Below the pieces are notes generated by a model. That model was not told the origin of the DNA, did no database searches, and saw only the letters and a list, made by a program, of their open reading frames with translations. A stretch of 64,000 bases of DNA from Parachlamydiales bacterium (GTDB taxonomy: Bacteria; Chlamydiota; Chlamydiia; Chlamydiales; Rhabdochlamydiaceae). Position numbers and translations under genes: made by a program. Position 1 is the first letter of the stretch; each line of letters opens with the position of its first letter. Shown here piece after piece: positions 26,348 through 35,679 of this stretch. The stretch lies in contig DAIDHO010000001.1 of the NCBI GenBank assembly GCA_027459675.1, forward strand, positions 1 through 64,000. Direction: 5' to 3'.

Positions 26348-27335
26348 CAAAATCGGTTTCATGCCAAGGATAATCCCTCACAAGTTGGTTGATTTCTTCT
26401 AAAGTTTTGGAGCGGTTGATCATCTCGCGCAGTTTGCGTGTTCCTTGCCCCCGCTTCAAATACCAACATCCAATACGCCGAAGATCCATAGCAGCTTTGC
26501 GAGGTGGGTAGTACTCTCTTACATACTCGAGATGTTGGAGAAGAGCATTCCTATAATCTAAGGGGGTTCTTACGAGCGGCTCTTCTCCCGAAAGTCTACG
26601 ATACACATCTTCGATGATCCACGGTGATCCAAAGGTTCCTCTGGAGAGCAGCACCGCATCACAGCTGGTAGCTTCAAACATTTTTTCAACTTTTTCAGCG
26701 TCAAAAAGGTCTCCATTTCCAATAATCATCATCCGAGGGACCGCTTCTTTGCACTCCCGAATCCACCCCCAATGGGCCTCTCCCCGATAAGCTTGCTCGC
26801 GTGTGCGTCCATGGACAGCTACAGCTGCTGCACCGACTTGCTGGGCAATTTTAGTAATCTGCGGCCCTACAATGGAACTTTCATCCCAGCCCGCTCGAAT
26901 TTTAATTGTCACAGGAATTTTCACAGAATGAATCATACGGGTTAGAATTTCCCCAATAAGGTCGAGATTTTTGAGCATGCCGGATCCTGACCCATCTTTG
27001 GTTACTTTATCAACAGGACATCCACAATTAAAATCGATCACATCGAAGCCCAGGTCTTCTAAAATACGCGCAGACGGTCCTGCAAGGTCGGGTTTACTCC
27101 CACACAATTGGGCCCCGATCGGATGCATTTCTCCTTCATAAGCTAGTAATCGATAGGTGTGAGGATCATGCCGCACAAGGGCATCCATCTTGACCATTTC
27201 GCAGTAAACAAGGCCAGGCCTATAGGCCGTTGTCATGCGGCGAAAAGGAAAATCGGAGCAACCGGCAAGGGGTGCGCAAAAGATATTGGAAGGAAGCTTC
27301 AGTGAGCCCAGCTGAAAAGGCTTTTTAAGTTTCAT
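26316..27335 (-). CDS. dus: tRNA-dihydrouridine synthase
   Basis: A 339-residue FMN-dependent TIM-barrel enzyme that reduces uridines in tRNA D-loops. It shows Ala-Pro-Leu-Ala-Gly-Cys-Ser-Asp (about 22-29), the active-site Asn-Cys-Gly-Cys-Pro near 105-109 followed by Lys-Val-Thr, the phosphate-binding Lys-Ile-Arg-Ala-Gly-Trp near 145, and Val-His-Gly-Arg-Thr-Arg near 178. It looks most like DusB. The ATG at 27335 shares ATGA with the stop of yggT. An upstream start adding nine residues was rejected. Confidence 0.95.
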   Translation of the reverse strand: MKLKKPFQLGSLKLPSNIFCAPLAGCSDFPFRRMTTAYRPGLVYCEMVKMDALVRHDPHTYRLLAYEGEMHPIGAQLCGSKPDLAGPSARILEDLGFDVIDFNCGCPVDKVTKDGSGSGMLKNLDLIGEILTRMIHSVKIPVTIKIRAGWDESSIVGPQITKIAQQVGAAAVAVHGRTREQAYRGEAHWGWIRECKEAVPRMMIIGNGDLFDAEKVEKMFEATSCDAVLLSRGTFGSPWIIEDVYRRLSGEEPLVRTPLDYRNALLQHLEYVREYYPPRKAAMDLRRIGCWYLKRGQGTRKLREMINRSKTLEEINQLVRDYPWHETDFATALPFEQEV

Positions 27336-27589
27336 GTAAGGATCGCTTTTAATAAGAGCCACTCAATGAGCTGAAGGACGAAATAAGCGAGGAGAGGGCT
27401 TAAATCTAAAATACCTCCAATGGGAGGAATAAGGCGTCGAAATAGATTAAGGTAAGGATCTGTAAAGCGCGCGAGCCAATAAAACCAGTTGTGATGGTAA
27501 ACAGAAGGGAACCAAGAGGCGATGACCCGCACTGCGATCATTGTCGTGTAAGTGAAAAACAAATATTGAATAATCCGTATCCACAACAT
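27332..27589 (-). CDS. YggT family membrane protein
   Basis: An 85-residue protein with two membrane helices (about 8-26 and 62-83) flanking a conserved loop Asp-Pro-Tyr-Leu-Asn-Leu-Phe-Arg-Arg-Leu-Ile-Pro-Pro and Asp-Leu-Ser-Pro, the YggT signature. The family is linked to osmotic stress and to cell-division or envelope functions in other bacteria, but its mechanism is unknown. It is translationally coupled to dus by an ATGA overlap and is divergent from the gene at 27628 across 38 bases. Confidence 0.88.
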   Translation of the reverse strand: MLWIRIIQYLFFTYTTMIAVRVIASWFPSVYHHNWFYWLARFTDPYLNLFRRLIPPIGGILDLSPLLAYFVLQLIEWLLLKAILT

Positions 27590-27627
27590 TCATAGCATAA
27601 TACCACACGTTCGGATAAAATGGAGTC

Positions 27628-28863
27628 ATGTATTTAGGCAAATATGCTTTAGGAATCATTCAAGTTCAAAACCGTTTTCGCTGGGTGCTAGCGCGCCAAG
27701 ACAAAACGGCGGTTATTGAACGAATGGAAGAGGGGGAGACCGTTCCTCAAGAAGTGCTGTCAATCAAAAACTTAACTATTGTTACAGGACTTGAGGGAAC
27801 TGAGGTTTTAAGAAGGGACGTAAAACTTCCGCTTACCACACCTAAAAGTCTCAAAGCGGCCCTTCCCTTTCAACTCGAGCCGCTTCTTCCCTTTCCCCTC
27901 GATCAAAGCATTGTCTATCCTCAATTCCATCCTCTGGGAAAAGAGACGGTAGTGGTTGTCTGGGCCACAACGCAGGAAAAGGTCCAGTCTCATCTTGAAA
28001 AATGGCACCTTTTAGGGATAGAACCCGACCTCGTCGCTAGCCAAACGCTGGCACTTGCACGGTGGGCACAAACTGTTTTTCCTCAAGAATCTGAATGCAC
28101 AGTGGTCCATGAAAGCACGGGGAGTACGAGAAATGGAATGATGGAAGAAGCAGCTGTCGGTGTGACAATCGACCATGGCCGTGTTGTGTGTGCTATGGAA
28201 TCTCCCGATCCTGTTCGATTAAAACTTTTTTTAAAACAAAAGTATCCCCTCTTTCATTGGGTGGAAATGGGCTCTTCTGTTGAGCACTCTTTTGCAATTC
28301 CAATGGGGCTTGCTTTAGAACCGTTCCAAAAAGGTCCTTGTCAATTCCGCACCGCTGCTTTTTCCTCTCGTCGTCAAAAAAAACTTGAGAGCTCTCTCTT
28401 AAAAAGAACCCTCGCTGCAGGGGTGGGGGTCATAGGTGTCACGGCTCTGCTCTGCACAGGAATTCTTCACCATCAAACAAAAAAGTTAAAACATCAGATT
28501 GCCCCTTATTACAAAGGAGAAATCGGATCGCTCGAATCGGGCGTGGAACATTTTCGCGATTTTTTAATCCAGGAAACCAAAACAACGCCATCGGTTTATA
28601 CGGCTCCTTCAACACAGCAAGTGTTAGCATGGCTTTCTTCCCTGAGTGCACCTGTCGAAATCTCCCATTTTGAATATGAACTGAAAGGAACCGATTGCTC
28701 AGAGATCTCTATCGAGTTTCAGGCAAGAGACCCTCGCGATGCCGATCTGTTTATTAAACAACTTCGACAAAAACCTACATTTGTTGAATCAACCCATGAG
28801 TTAAAATGGACTTCTCATCCCCTTGGCTACAAACTCTCCTTCCCGCTGCAAAAAAACTCTTAA
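27628..28863 (+). CDS. PilM/GspL-like inner-membrane assembly protein
   Basis: A 411-residue protein that reads like PilM joined to PilN, the layout of GspL in type II secretion. Residues 1-250 resemble an actin-like PilM domain (Ala-Leu-Pro-Phe-Gln-Leu-Glu-Pro-Leu-Leu-Pro-Phe-Pro-Leu-Asp near 79-93 is close to the PilM pattern). One membrane helix follows at about 262-282, then a short coiled region and a periplasmic ferredoxin-like domain (about 325-405). Such proteins link the cytoplasmic ATPase to the inner-membrane platform of type II or type IV pilus systems. The next gene looks like the PilO/GspM partner. No secretin, ATPase or pilin gene is nearby. Assignment is by architecture and moderate. 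Confidence 0.6.
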   Translation: MYLGKYALGIIQVQNRFRWVLARQDKTAVIERMEEGETVPQEVLSIKNLTIVTGLEGTEVLRRDVKLPLTTPKSLKAALPFQLEPLLPFPLDQSIVYPQFHPLGKETVVVVWATTQEKVQSHLEKWHLLGIEPDLVASQTLALARWAQTVFPQESECTVVHESTGSTRNGMMEEAAVGVTIDHGRVVCAMESPDPVRLKLFLKQKYPLFHWVEMGSSVEHSFAIPMGLALEPFQKGPCQFRTAAFSSRRQKKLESSLLKRTLAAGVGVIGVTALLCTGILHHQTKKLKHQIAPYYKGEIGSLESGVEHFRDFLIQETKTTPSVYTAPSTQQVLAWLSSLSAPVEISHFEYELKGTDCSEISIEFQARDPRDADLFIKQLRQKPTFVESTHELKWTSHPLGYKLSFPLQKNS

Positions 28864-29468
28864 TCAAAGGAGCCCAAGCGCCTTTTTGGGTTAAGCTAAG
28901 CAGCCTCTTAGGAATTCTCCTCATCAGTTGGCTGACCACATGCCAAATTGCTCTCAACCGTTATCTGCAGATTCAGACACTGGCTCCCCAAATTTCAGTC
29001 CTGGTCCGCCGAGCAGAGGCGCTTGAAAAACAAAGAGCCCTCCATAAAAAAATGAAAGAGCAAATCGGAAGGGCTTCTCGCGATTATTTAAACCAAACCC
29101 TCGAAACCATGCCGCTTCTACAAGGAGAATCTCATCGAGTGAGAGCTCTTTTAAAGCAATTCCCTGACAATCTTTCTCTAAAAGAAAGACTTTTATTTTT
29201 AAAGAGCGATCAAAATAAAATAGTATTTGAACGACAAGGAGAGAGCTCTAAACAAGAAATCGAACTCCATTTGACTCATCGAGTCCAAATGGACCTGAAT
29301 GACTTAAGAAAATTTCTTGAGGCAGTGGAAGGGGATCGGTATGATGCATCTCAAGGCAAGCCTTTTCTTCTAGTGAAAAAATTTGATCTTTTAAAATGTT
29401 ATGAGAAGGGCGATGAAAAAGTATATTCTATCGATATAAGTTTATTAGACCTATTAGAGAAATTATGA
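28806..29468 (+). CDS. PilO/GspM-like inner-membrane protein
   Basis: A 220-residue protein with one membrane helix (about 30-50), a charged coiled-coil stretch (about 60-85) and a C-terminal domain of about 100 residues with a ferredoxin-like strand pattern, the plan of PilO/GspM. It overlaps the previous gene by 58 bases. No better downstream start was found, so the overlap may be genuine or the start may be non-ATG. Its stop overlaps the next gene as ATGA, suggesting coupled translation of three genes. The function as partner of the GspL-like protein is inferred from context, since sequence similarity in this family is always weak. Confidence 0.55.
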   Translation: MDFSSPWLQTLLPAAKKLLIKGAQAPFWVKLSSLLGILLISWLTTCQIALNRYLQIQTLAPQISVLVRRAEALEKQRALHKKMKEQIGRASRDYLNQTLETMPLLQGESHRVRALLKQFPDNLSLKERLLFLKSDQNKIVFERQGESSKQEIELHLTHRVQMDLNDLRKFLEAVEGDRYDASQGKPFLLVKKFDLLKCYEKGDEKVYSIDISLLDLLEKL

Positions 29469-30736
29469 AAAAAAAATGGCTCTTTGTTTTAATCCTTATT
29501 CTTAGCGGCTGTTCCTATCATTCGAGAGAAAGAGCCGATCATCTATCGTCTATTCAGCTGCTGGATCGAAACGGTTTCTCCGAAACAATTAGCGTCCAAG
29601 AGCGTCTTACAGCCTACGAAAAAACAGACTTTTTAGCCCCTCAGCCTTATCAAAAAGTGGTCCGCGTCTATGGAAAAGTCAGTGACGGGAAAACTCTTTC
29701 CAAAATCACTACTTATCATTCGAATGGACAGCTGTGGAAATATTTAGAAATTGTCAGCGGAAGAGCTCATGGAAATTATCGAGAATGGCACCCGAATGGG
29801 CAGTTGAAAATTTCAGCCTATGTCATTGAAGGCACACCCGATGTCAGCGAAATGAGCCAAATGACGTGGCTCTTCGATGAAACCTCCCTGGTATTCGATG
29901 AGCAAGGAAACCGGATTGCAGAAATTCCCTACAGTAAAGGGCTTCTGCATGGAGACTCTCGCTACTATTTTGCTAGCGGCGAGCTGATGAAAGAAATTCC
30001 CTATTCTAAGAATGAAATTCATGGAACGTTACGCCTATTTAACCCTGAGGGGGAGTGTTTAGAGTCGACTCCTTACAACCATGGAGAGCGGGAAGGGCTT
30101 TCAACAGCTTATTGGACTGTAGGGCAATTAAAAGCCGAGGAGTTCTATCAACAGGGACTTTTGATGCAAGCTCATTACTGGGATAAAAAGGGAGATCTCG
30201 TTGCTGAAATAACAAAAGGGTGTGGAAAACAAGCTCTTTTCCAGGACGATTTTCTGGCTTCACTCCTAGAATACCAAAACGGAAAGGTCGAAGGAAAAGT
30301 GCAAGTTTTTGACAATCATGGATGCCTCTGTCATCTGTACCATATCAAAGACGGAATGAAAATAGGCGAAGAATGGGAGTATTATCCCACCCCCGAATAT
30401 CCTCTTCGGCCCAAACTTTTTCTAGAGTGGGACCAAGATTTGATTCAAGGAGTGACTAAAACGTGGTACGAGACTGGTGTCCTGGAAAGCCAGCGAGAAA
30501 TGCACAACAATAAGAAGCATGGTCTTTCTTTTGCTTGGTTTAAAGAAGGAGATTTAATGTTAATGGAAGAATATGAAGACGATATTCTCCTTAAAGGATC
30601 TTATTATCGAAAATGGGAAAAAACTCCGATTTCAAAAGTTGAAAATGGCAAAGGCGTGGCAACTCTATTCGATAAAGAGGGACGGCTTTTAAGAAAGATT
30701 GCCTATGAAAAAGGAGTTCCTCTCAACGAACCTTGA
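29465..30736 (+). CDS. MORN-repeat lipoprotein (YwqK-like)
   Basis: A 423-residue lipoprotein. The signal peptide ends in a lipobox Leu-Ser-Gly-Cys with the acylated cysteine at 16. The rest is a tandem array of about 20-25-residue repeats around the pattern aromatic-x-x-Asn-Gly-Gln-Leu followed by Gly-x-x-His-Gly, the MORN_2/YwqK type. Clear copies start near residues 80, 105, 165 and 185. Such proteins are common in chlamydiae and in Bacteroidetes, and their function is not settled (some are annotated as toxin-antitoxin components on thin grounds). Its ATG overlaps the stop of the PilO-like gene, so it may belong to that envelope system. A larger related protein is encoded at 62481-64000. 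Confidence 0.78.
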   Translation: MKKKWLFVLILILSGCSYHSRERADHLSSIQLLDRNGFSETISVQERLTAYEKTDFLAPQPYQKVVRVYGKVSDGKTLSKITTYHSNGQLWKYLEIVSGRAHGNYREWHPNGQLKISAYVIEGTPDVSEMSQMTWLFDETSLVFDEQGNRIAEIPYSKGLLHGDSRYYFASGELMKEIPYSKNEIHGTLRLFNPEGECLESTPYNHGEREGLSTAYWTVGQLKAEEFYQQGLLMQAHYWDKKGDLVAEITKGCGKQALFQDDFLASLLEYQNGKVEGKVQVFDNHGCLCHLYHIKDGMKIGEEWEYYPTPEYPLRPKLFLEWDQDLIQGVTKTWYETGVLESQREMHNNKKHGLSFAWFKEGDLMLMEEYEDDILLKGSYYRKWEKTPISKVENGKGVATLFDKEGRLLRKIAYEKGVPLNEP

Positions 30737-30750
30737 TTAGAATTCTTGGA

Positions 30751-30777
30751 TTAGACTTCTTGCTTAAGCTAAAGTTT
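30751..30777 (+). repeat. Copy of a dispersed intergenic repeat
   Basis: Begins TTAGACTTCTTGCTTAAGC, then TAAAGTTTA. It lies between the convergent genes ending at 30736 and 30789, so it could act as part of a transcription terminator. It nearly matches the copies around the tRNA gene at 37643-37819. Confidence 0.65.
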
Positions 30778-30788
30778 AAAAGGATTCT

Positions 30789-31265
30789 TTACTGGAGCTG
30801 TCCTGTGGGAGGTCCTGCTTCTTGCTCCGTTTGCTCTTGCTCAAGCTGCTCGGGAAGGTATTCTTGGGAGGGCTGGCCATAGAGGGGTTGATTTTTTTGT
30901 TTTGTTTGCGGCTTGCATTGACGAGTTCCATCACATCCAAAAGCAGTGATTGTCGCGCCGGAGGGAACCCCATTGCAGACAGAAAAATCGCCTCCATCTA
31001 CGCAATACCAAATGACCGTATAAGGCGTCTGGGAGTTATTATAATACCCAATTCCTCCCCAGTAGTCATTCCATTGCATCGTGCGTTGGGGCATAACAAT
31101 CACTTCCCCTAAGTAAGTTCCATCAGCTGCCCGAATCATTGCTCTCAGCTTAAAAGATGAATCATTCACTAAACGGACCGCGCCCGCCCACAAGGGACTT
31201 ACAAAAGCAGAAAGGATCTGGCTTGTTAAAAGCACACATATAAGTATTCGAGGGAACCGTCTCAT
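30789..31265 (-). CDS. Small secreted protein, unknown
   Basis: A 158-residue protein with a clear Sec signal peptide (hydrophobic 8-27, cleavage likely after Trp-Ala-Gly). The mature domain begins Ala-Val-Arg-Leu-Val-Asn-Asp-Ser-Ser-Phe-Lys-Leu and has four cysteines, two of them in Cys-Asp-Gly-Thr-Arg-Gln-Cys, suggesting disulphides in the periplasm or at the surface. The last 40 residues are rich in Gln, Glu and Pro and look disordered. I believe similar small exported proteins occur in Chlamydia but cannot name a function. It lies 13 bases upstream of the oppA stop, so it may be the last gene of that leftward transcript. Confidence 0.7.
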   Translation of the reverse strand: MRRFPRILICVLLTSQILSAFVSPLWAGAVRLVNDSSFKLRAMIRAADGTYLGEVIVMPQRTMQWNDYWGGIGYYNNSQTPYTVIWYCVDGGDFSVCNGVPSGATITAFGCDGTRQCKPQTKQKNQPLYGQPSQEYLPEQLEQEQTEQEAGPPTGQLQ

Positions 31266-31278
31266 TTTATACCGCTTC

Positions 31279-32862
31279 TTAATTATACACTTCCATATAT
31301 GCCCATTTAAAATCGAGCCCTCCTAAATGCGAGAGCACGACTCCTTTCACATTTTGTTTAGAAGCATACACGAGAGTGTAGTGAAAAAGAGGAATAATCG
31401 GCATTTCTTGGATTAAAATCGATTCACACTCTTGAAAAATTTTACGACGCTGTTGAAAATCATTTACGTCTAGCGCTTGGTCAAGAAGCTCGCGGTACCG
31501 TAGGTTTTCCCAGGCTGTGTTATTCGAACCTCCTGCTTTGAACTTGAAAATTTCCAGAAAATTCATGCTGTCGCTAAAATCAGCCGTCCAAGATCCAGCC
31601 GCAAGCTGAAAATTTCTCTTTGTGAGTCGATCATAAAAAACTTTCCGCTCTACTGCATGGAGATGCACGTTGACGCCGAGCGCATTTCTCCATTGCTCTT
31701 GGACGGTTTGAGCAATCAAATGGTTTCTCTCTCCTGCAATGTACATGAGAGAAATAGCCGGAAGCGTTTCGAGGGTAAGGCCTTCTGTTCTCAGCGCTTC
31801 TTCAAATGTCGCTTTTGCTACCGCTTTATCGCCGTCTTGGAAATAAGGTGCTTGTTGAACTCCTAAAGAGGGAGGAAGAAGACCTGTGGCAGGAACTTGA
31901 CCTCCTTGTGTCACGTGCTCGACAATTTCAGACCTTTTAATAGCAAGGGCAAAAGCTTTACGCATCAGAGGATGCTGAAAAGGTTCCGACTCCACATTTG
32001 TTCTAAAAAAGTAAGTGGCTAAAAAGGGCTTTACTTGAAGTTGACCTTGCTGTTTTAAATCTTTAATGGCACCTACTGGAAGAGTAGAAAGCGGGGATCC
32101 GGCCCAATCCAACTCTCCCCTTTCATACATTTTGAGCTCCGTGTCTTCGTTAACCATCAGAAAATCAATTTTTTTAAGTTTGACGTGTGAAGCATCCCAA
32201 TAGGTGGGATTTTTCACCGCATACAGATGATCAGTATGCTTCCACTCTGTGATCATAAACGGACCATTTCCCACTAACGTTTGAGCATCGGTGTCCCAGT
32301 GAGGATGGGATTCATCTATCTTGTCAGGCACAGGAAAGTAAACAGGGAGAGCAGTCAGTTCTAAAAAATAGGGAATAGGGTGTTCTAGTTCGATTTCAAG
32401 AGTCTGATCATCGAGAGCTTTAATTCCCACCTGCTCAAAAAGAACTTTCCCTTCTTTGCAAGCTCTTCCATTTTTGATAACGAACATTTGGAAGGCTTGA
32501 TCCGAAGGAAAATGAGGATCGAGAACTTTGGACCACGCGTACACGAAATCATGCGCAGTCACTTGAGAGCCTGTATTCCAAACCCCCTTTCTGAGATAAA
32601 AAGTATAAATTTTTCCGTCTTCGGAGACGTCGACTTTTTCAGCCATGGCAAGCTCTGCTTTTTCTTCTGGATTAATCCGAGTGAGCCCTTCAAAAAAAAT
32701 TTTTATGAGGGTCATTGATTGCAACTCTCGCGCTTTGCGAGGATCAAGAGTATGCGGCTCTCCTCCTATATTCATTCGAAGAGCCTCGCGTGTTTTGGAA
32801 GAGCAAGAGACGCACACGAGCAAAATAAGGAGAAGCTTGAAACCTTTTGATAATAAACGCAT
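31279..32862 (-). CDS. oppA: Oligopeptide ABC transporter substrate-binding lipoprotein
   Basis: A 527-residue SBP_bac_5 family protein that binds peptides in the periplasm for the OppBCDF importer. The signal peptide ends Val-Ser-Cys with the lipid-modified cysteine at about 20. The mature part starts with Asn-Ile-Gly-Gly-Glu-Pro-His-Thr-Leu-Asp-Pro, the usual start of OppA. It has Lys-Ala-Phe-Ala-Leu-Ala-Ile-Lys-Arg near 305 and a Trp-Thr-Ala-Asp-Phe-Ser-Asp segment near 420 in the ligand cleft. An AAGGAATC ribosome-binding site precedes the ATG. Chlamydiae often carry several orphan oppA copies, and no opp permease genes are here. Confidence 0.92.
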   Translation of the reverse strand: MRLLSKGFKLLLILLVCVSCSSKTREALRMNIGGEPHTLDPRKARELQSMTLIKIFFEGLTRINPEEKAELAMAEKVDVSEDGKIYTFYLRKGVWNTGSQVTAHDFVYAWSKVLDPHFPSDQAFQMFVIKNGRACKEGKVLFEQVGIKALDDQTLEIELEHPIPYFLELTALPVYFPVPDKIDESHPHWDTDAQTLVGNGPFMITEWKHTDHLYAVKNPTYWDASHVKLKKIDFLMVNEDTELKMYERGELDWAGSPLSTLPVGAIKDLKQQGQLQVKPFLATYFFRTNVESEPFQHPLMRKAFALAIKRSEIVEHVTQGGQVPATGLLPPSLGVQQAPYFQDGDKAVAKATFEEALRTEGLTLETLPAISLMYIAGERNHLIAQTVQEQWRNALGVNVHLHAVERKVFYDRLTKRNFQLAAGSWTADFSDSMNFLEIFKFKAGGSNNTAWENLRYRELLDQALDVNDFQQRRKIFQECESILIQEMPIIPLFHYTLVYASKQNVKGVVLSHLGGLDFKWAYMEVYN

Positions 32863-32906
32863 AATGATTCCTTTTTAAAACTCTAATCTAAAGGGGAAAA
32901 ACGTAA

Positions 32907-33659
32907 ATGTCAACTTATGCAACGGCAAAACTGCCCACTCCTGTGTATAATACCCAGGGCTTCTCCCACACCCAAAAAATTCTTCCAAAAGATCACCAAG
33001 GGCTACTCAAAGACATTGAATTTATCGCTTTGCCTGGGACTAAATTTAAGATCATGGAGGAAGCACCATTTTCAAATATATTACAAGTTTCTACAGCTGA
33101 GTACTCTTCTTCAATTCCCCTGTACGTTAATAAACAGTTTTTACAAACTTCTGTCGAAAATATTTCTGATCGGTCTATAGATCTCCCCGCCGCACAAACA
33201 ATCGTGCAATTCATGCGCTCATTAGTGGGTACCCGCTACTTTTGGGGCGGGAATTGGGCAAAAGGGATTCCTGAAATGTCTCAATTTTACCCTCAATTTA
33301 AAGAACAAGATCGTGATGATGTGGAATGCAGGGGCGTTGATTGCTCCGGCCTTCTTTATCAAGCCACAAACGGATGGACTCCTCGAAACACAGGCGATCT
33401 TTGCAATCTCGGCAAAGAATTGGAAGTGAATAAAACCTCTGTCTCTGATGTAGAAGAAGCTGTAAAGCCCCTTGACATGATGGTGTGGAAAGGGCATGTC
33501 GTTTTAATATTGGATTCAAACTCTTTGATTGAATCCACTTTATACCAGGGAGTGATTATTTCTGATATAAAAGAAAGATATCTCTATTATTTTAATAAAC
33601 TCGCCTTGGAAAATAAAGCTTTTTATTTGCGCAGATGGCATCCCGATTTCTTATCTTGA
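32907..33659 (+). CDS. NlpC/P60 peptidoglycan peptidase
   Basis: A 250-residue protein. The C-terminal half (about 105-245) is an NlpC/P60 papain-like domain with catalytic Cys146 in Val-Asp-Cys-Ser-Gly-Leu, a Tyr-Phe-Trp-Gly-Gly motif near 111-115 and the catalytic His197 in Gly-His-Val-Val-Leu. The N-terminal half may be an SH3-like wall-binding domain. These enzymes cut stem peptides of peptidoglycan. Chlamydia has a homologous NlpC that trims its septal peptidoglycan ring, so a role in division is likely. No signal peptide is evident, so the export route is unclear. It is divergent from oppA (44-base gap). Confidence 0.88.
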   Translation: MSTYATAKLPTPVYNTQGFSHTQKILPKDHQGLLKDIEFIALPGTKFKIMEEAPFSNILQVSTAEYSSSIPLYVNKQFLQTSVENISDRSIDLPAAQTIVQFMRSLVGTRYFWGGNWAKGIPEMSQFYPQFKEQDRDDVECRGVDCSGLLYQATNGWTPRNTGDLCNLGKELEVNKTSVSDVEEAVKPLDMMVWKGHVVLILDSNSLIESTLYQGVIISDIKERYLYYFNKLALENKAFYLRRWHPDFLS

Positions 33660-33705
33660 CGAGAAGCATTCTCATCCTCAATCTAGTATGAAAGGAGTAC
33701 TACAT

Positions 33706-34767
33706 ATGGCTCAACCCAACGAAGCAGCAAAGAAAAAAGCACTAGAAGCTGCCATTTCGCTTATTGAAAAACAATTTGGCGATGGCTCTATTATGACACT
33801 GGGAAAACATTCCTCCACCCACGAAACCAGTGTGATTAAAACAGGATCGGTGGCTCTCGATATCGCATTGGGGATTGGAGGAGTGCCCCGAGGCCGCATT
33901 GTTGAAATTTACGGACCTGAATCTTCTGGTAAATCCACCCTTGCAACGCATATTGTTGCTAACGCCCAAAAAGCAGGTGGACTGGCGGCTTATATTGACG
34001 CCGAACACGCCCTTGATCCCAGTTATGCAGCCAAAATCGGCGTGAATGTCGATGAACTTCTCATTTCTCAGCCCAGCTCCGGAGAAGAGGCACTCAATAT
34101 TGCAGAAACCCTAGCCCGTTCCAATGCAGTCGATGTGATTGTCGTGGATTCTGTTGCAGCTCTTGTTCCTAAAAGCGAACTTGAAGGAGAAATTGGGGAC
34201 CAATTCATGGGTCTACAAGCGCGAATGATGTCGCAAGCCCTTCGAAAGCTTGCTGCCACCCTTTCCAAAAGCAATACCTGTGCGATTTTCATCAATCAAA
34301 TCCGTGAAAAAATTGGAGTGATGTTCGGAAACCCTGAGACTACCACAGGAGGACGAGCTCTTAAATTCTATTCTTCTATTCGGATGGATATTCGACGGAT
34401 AGGCTCCATTAAAGGACCTGACAACGCAGAGATTGGAAACCGGGTAAAGGTTAAAATAGTCAAAAATAAAATGGCTCCTCCTTTCCAAGTGGCTGAATTT
34501 GACATTATCTTTAATGAGGGGATTTCCCGTTTGGGATCCCTTATTGACCTAGGTTCTGAATATGGAATCATTGAGAAAAAGGGAACTTGGTTTAGTTATG
34601 GCGGACACCGTTTAGGGCAAGGAAAAGAAGCAGCGCGAGATGAACTGAAAAAACAACCCAAAATAGTCGATGAAATCGAAAAAGCTATTTTCGAGTTTGC
34701 CGCAAAAAAAGAGGTCGCGAGTCCCAAAATGGAAGAAACGCCCGCTACAGATTTTGCTGAAGTCTAA
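33706..34767 (+). CDS. recA: Recombinase RecA
   Basis: A 353-residue strand-exchange ATPase for homologous recombination. Walker A Gly-Pro-Glu-Ser-Ser-Gly-Lys-Ser-Thr lies near 70-78, Walker B Val-Ile-Val-Val-Asp-Ser near 140, and the L2 region with Gly-Asn-Pro-Glu-Thr-Thr-Thr-Gly-Gly near 205. Length matches Chlamydia RecA. The ATG at 33706 has AAAGGAG upstream at proper spacing; the ATG at 33688 that begins the open frame overlaps that site. No LexA-type box was seen upstream, consistent with the lack of an SOS repressor in chlamydiae. It overlaps the convergent polyprenyl synthase gene by four bases. Confidence 0.98.
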   Translation: MAQPNEAAKKKALEAAISLIEKQFGDGSIMTLGKHSSTHETSVIKTGSVALDIALGIGGVPRGRIVEIYGPESSGKSTLATHIVANAQKAGGLAAYIDAEHALDPSYAAKIGVNVDELLISQPSSGEEALNIAETLARSNAVDVIVVDSVAALVPKSELEGEIGDQFMGLQARMMSQALRKLAATLSKSNTCAIFINQIREKIGVMFGNPETTTGGRALKFYSSIRMDIRRIGSIKGPDNAEIGNRVKVKIVKNKMAPPFQVAEFDIIFNEGISRLGSLIDLGSEYGIIEKKGTWFSYGGHRLGQGKEAARDELKKQPKIVDEIEKAIFEFAAKKEVASPKMEETPATDFAEV

Positions 34768-35672
34768 AGCGATGTAAAATTTCGGAGGGCTAATTGATGG
34801 AGCATCTCGCACATCTTCTTGAACGAAGGAGTGTCAAGACCCAGCTCCATCAAGGCCGTGTTAAACAATTTAAGTTCTTCTTCAAAGAGAACAAGGGCTC
34901 TTTCTTTCCCAATATGCTTGGCTAAATTAATATCCCGTTGATTTTTTTCATCTTGCGCAAGATCGCCTAAATCATCGGCAATTTGAAAGGCCATCCCAAA
35001 GTGATAAGCAGATCCTTTAACACGCTCCAGCCGTTTTAAATCACCTCCGCCGAAAAGCCAACCTAAAACAAAGGAAACTTCAAAGAGAGTGACTGTTTTT
35101 TTATAGATCACTTGCCTGAGCGTGTCTAATGACAGGTTAGGAGGGTATAGATCGTAAAACTGGCCTCCCGTAGCGCCTAAGATACCTGCACACCGGCTTG
35201 CGTGTTCAAGTGCCACCAAGCCTACTTGATCGGCACTAGAGTCGTAAGGAGCTCCCGCCTCCTTCATCTTTATAGTGTTGAGATGAATTTTCTCAAACGC
35301 AGCACAAATCAAGCCATAACTTGAAAGAAGAGCGATGGGCTCTCCGAATATTTTATGGAGGGTGGGCTGATTTCTTCTTTCTTCCTCATTATCCATACAA
35401 GGAAGATCGTCCACAATAAGCGATCCTGTATGAAAAAATTCCACAGCCAAAGCAGCATCTAAAACATTTAACCCATTGCCTAGCGCCTCTGCGATCAACA
35501 ACACAAGAAGAGGCCTATAACGCTTTCCACCACTTTTAAGGGCATATTCACACGCATCTCGCAGCTTTGTTTTTTCTCCAAAACTCAAGATACTTTTTGC
35601 AATTTCCTGTTCAATTTTATCTCGATGAAAATAAAAATGAGAGGTTCGATTTAGATCTACTGTCAATGTCAT
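34764..35672 (-). CDS. ispA: Polyprenyl (farnesyl/geranylgeranyl) diphosphate synthase
   Basis: A 302-residue isoprenoid chain-elongating enzyme. It has Gly-Gly-Lys-Arg-Tyr-Arg-Pro-Leu near 49-56, the first aspartate-rich motif Asp-Asp-Leu-Pro-Cys-Met-Asp near 88-94, and the second motif with Asp-Asp-Leu-Gly-Asp near 234-238. The inserted residues in the first motif mark it as an IspA-type short-chain synthase. It makes precursors for quinone side chains and undecaprenyl phosphate. The pairing with the GlmU-like gene just upstream (eight-base gap) matches the Chlamydia order, as I recall it. Confidence 0.93.
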   Translation of the reverse strand: MTLTVDLNRTSHFYFHRDKIEQEIAKSILSFGEKTKLRDACEYALKSGGKRYRPLLVLLIAEALGNGLNVLDAALAVEFFHTGSLIVDDLPCMDNEEERRNQPTLHKIFGEPIALLSSYGLICAAFEKIHLNTIKMKEAGAPYDSSADQVGLVALEHASRCAGILGATGGQFYDLYPPNLSLDTLRQVIYKKTVTLFEVSFVLGWLFGGGDLKRLERVKGSAYHFGMAFQIADDLGDLAQDEKNQRDINLAKHIGKERALVLFEEELKLFNTALMELGLDTPSFKKMCEMLHQLALRNFTSL

Positions 35673-35679
35673 AAATAGC

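Noticed and set aside
33656..33689. TTGACG and TAGTAT upstream of recA as a promoter
   Set aside because: The spacing of 22 bases is too long for a sigma-70-type promoter.
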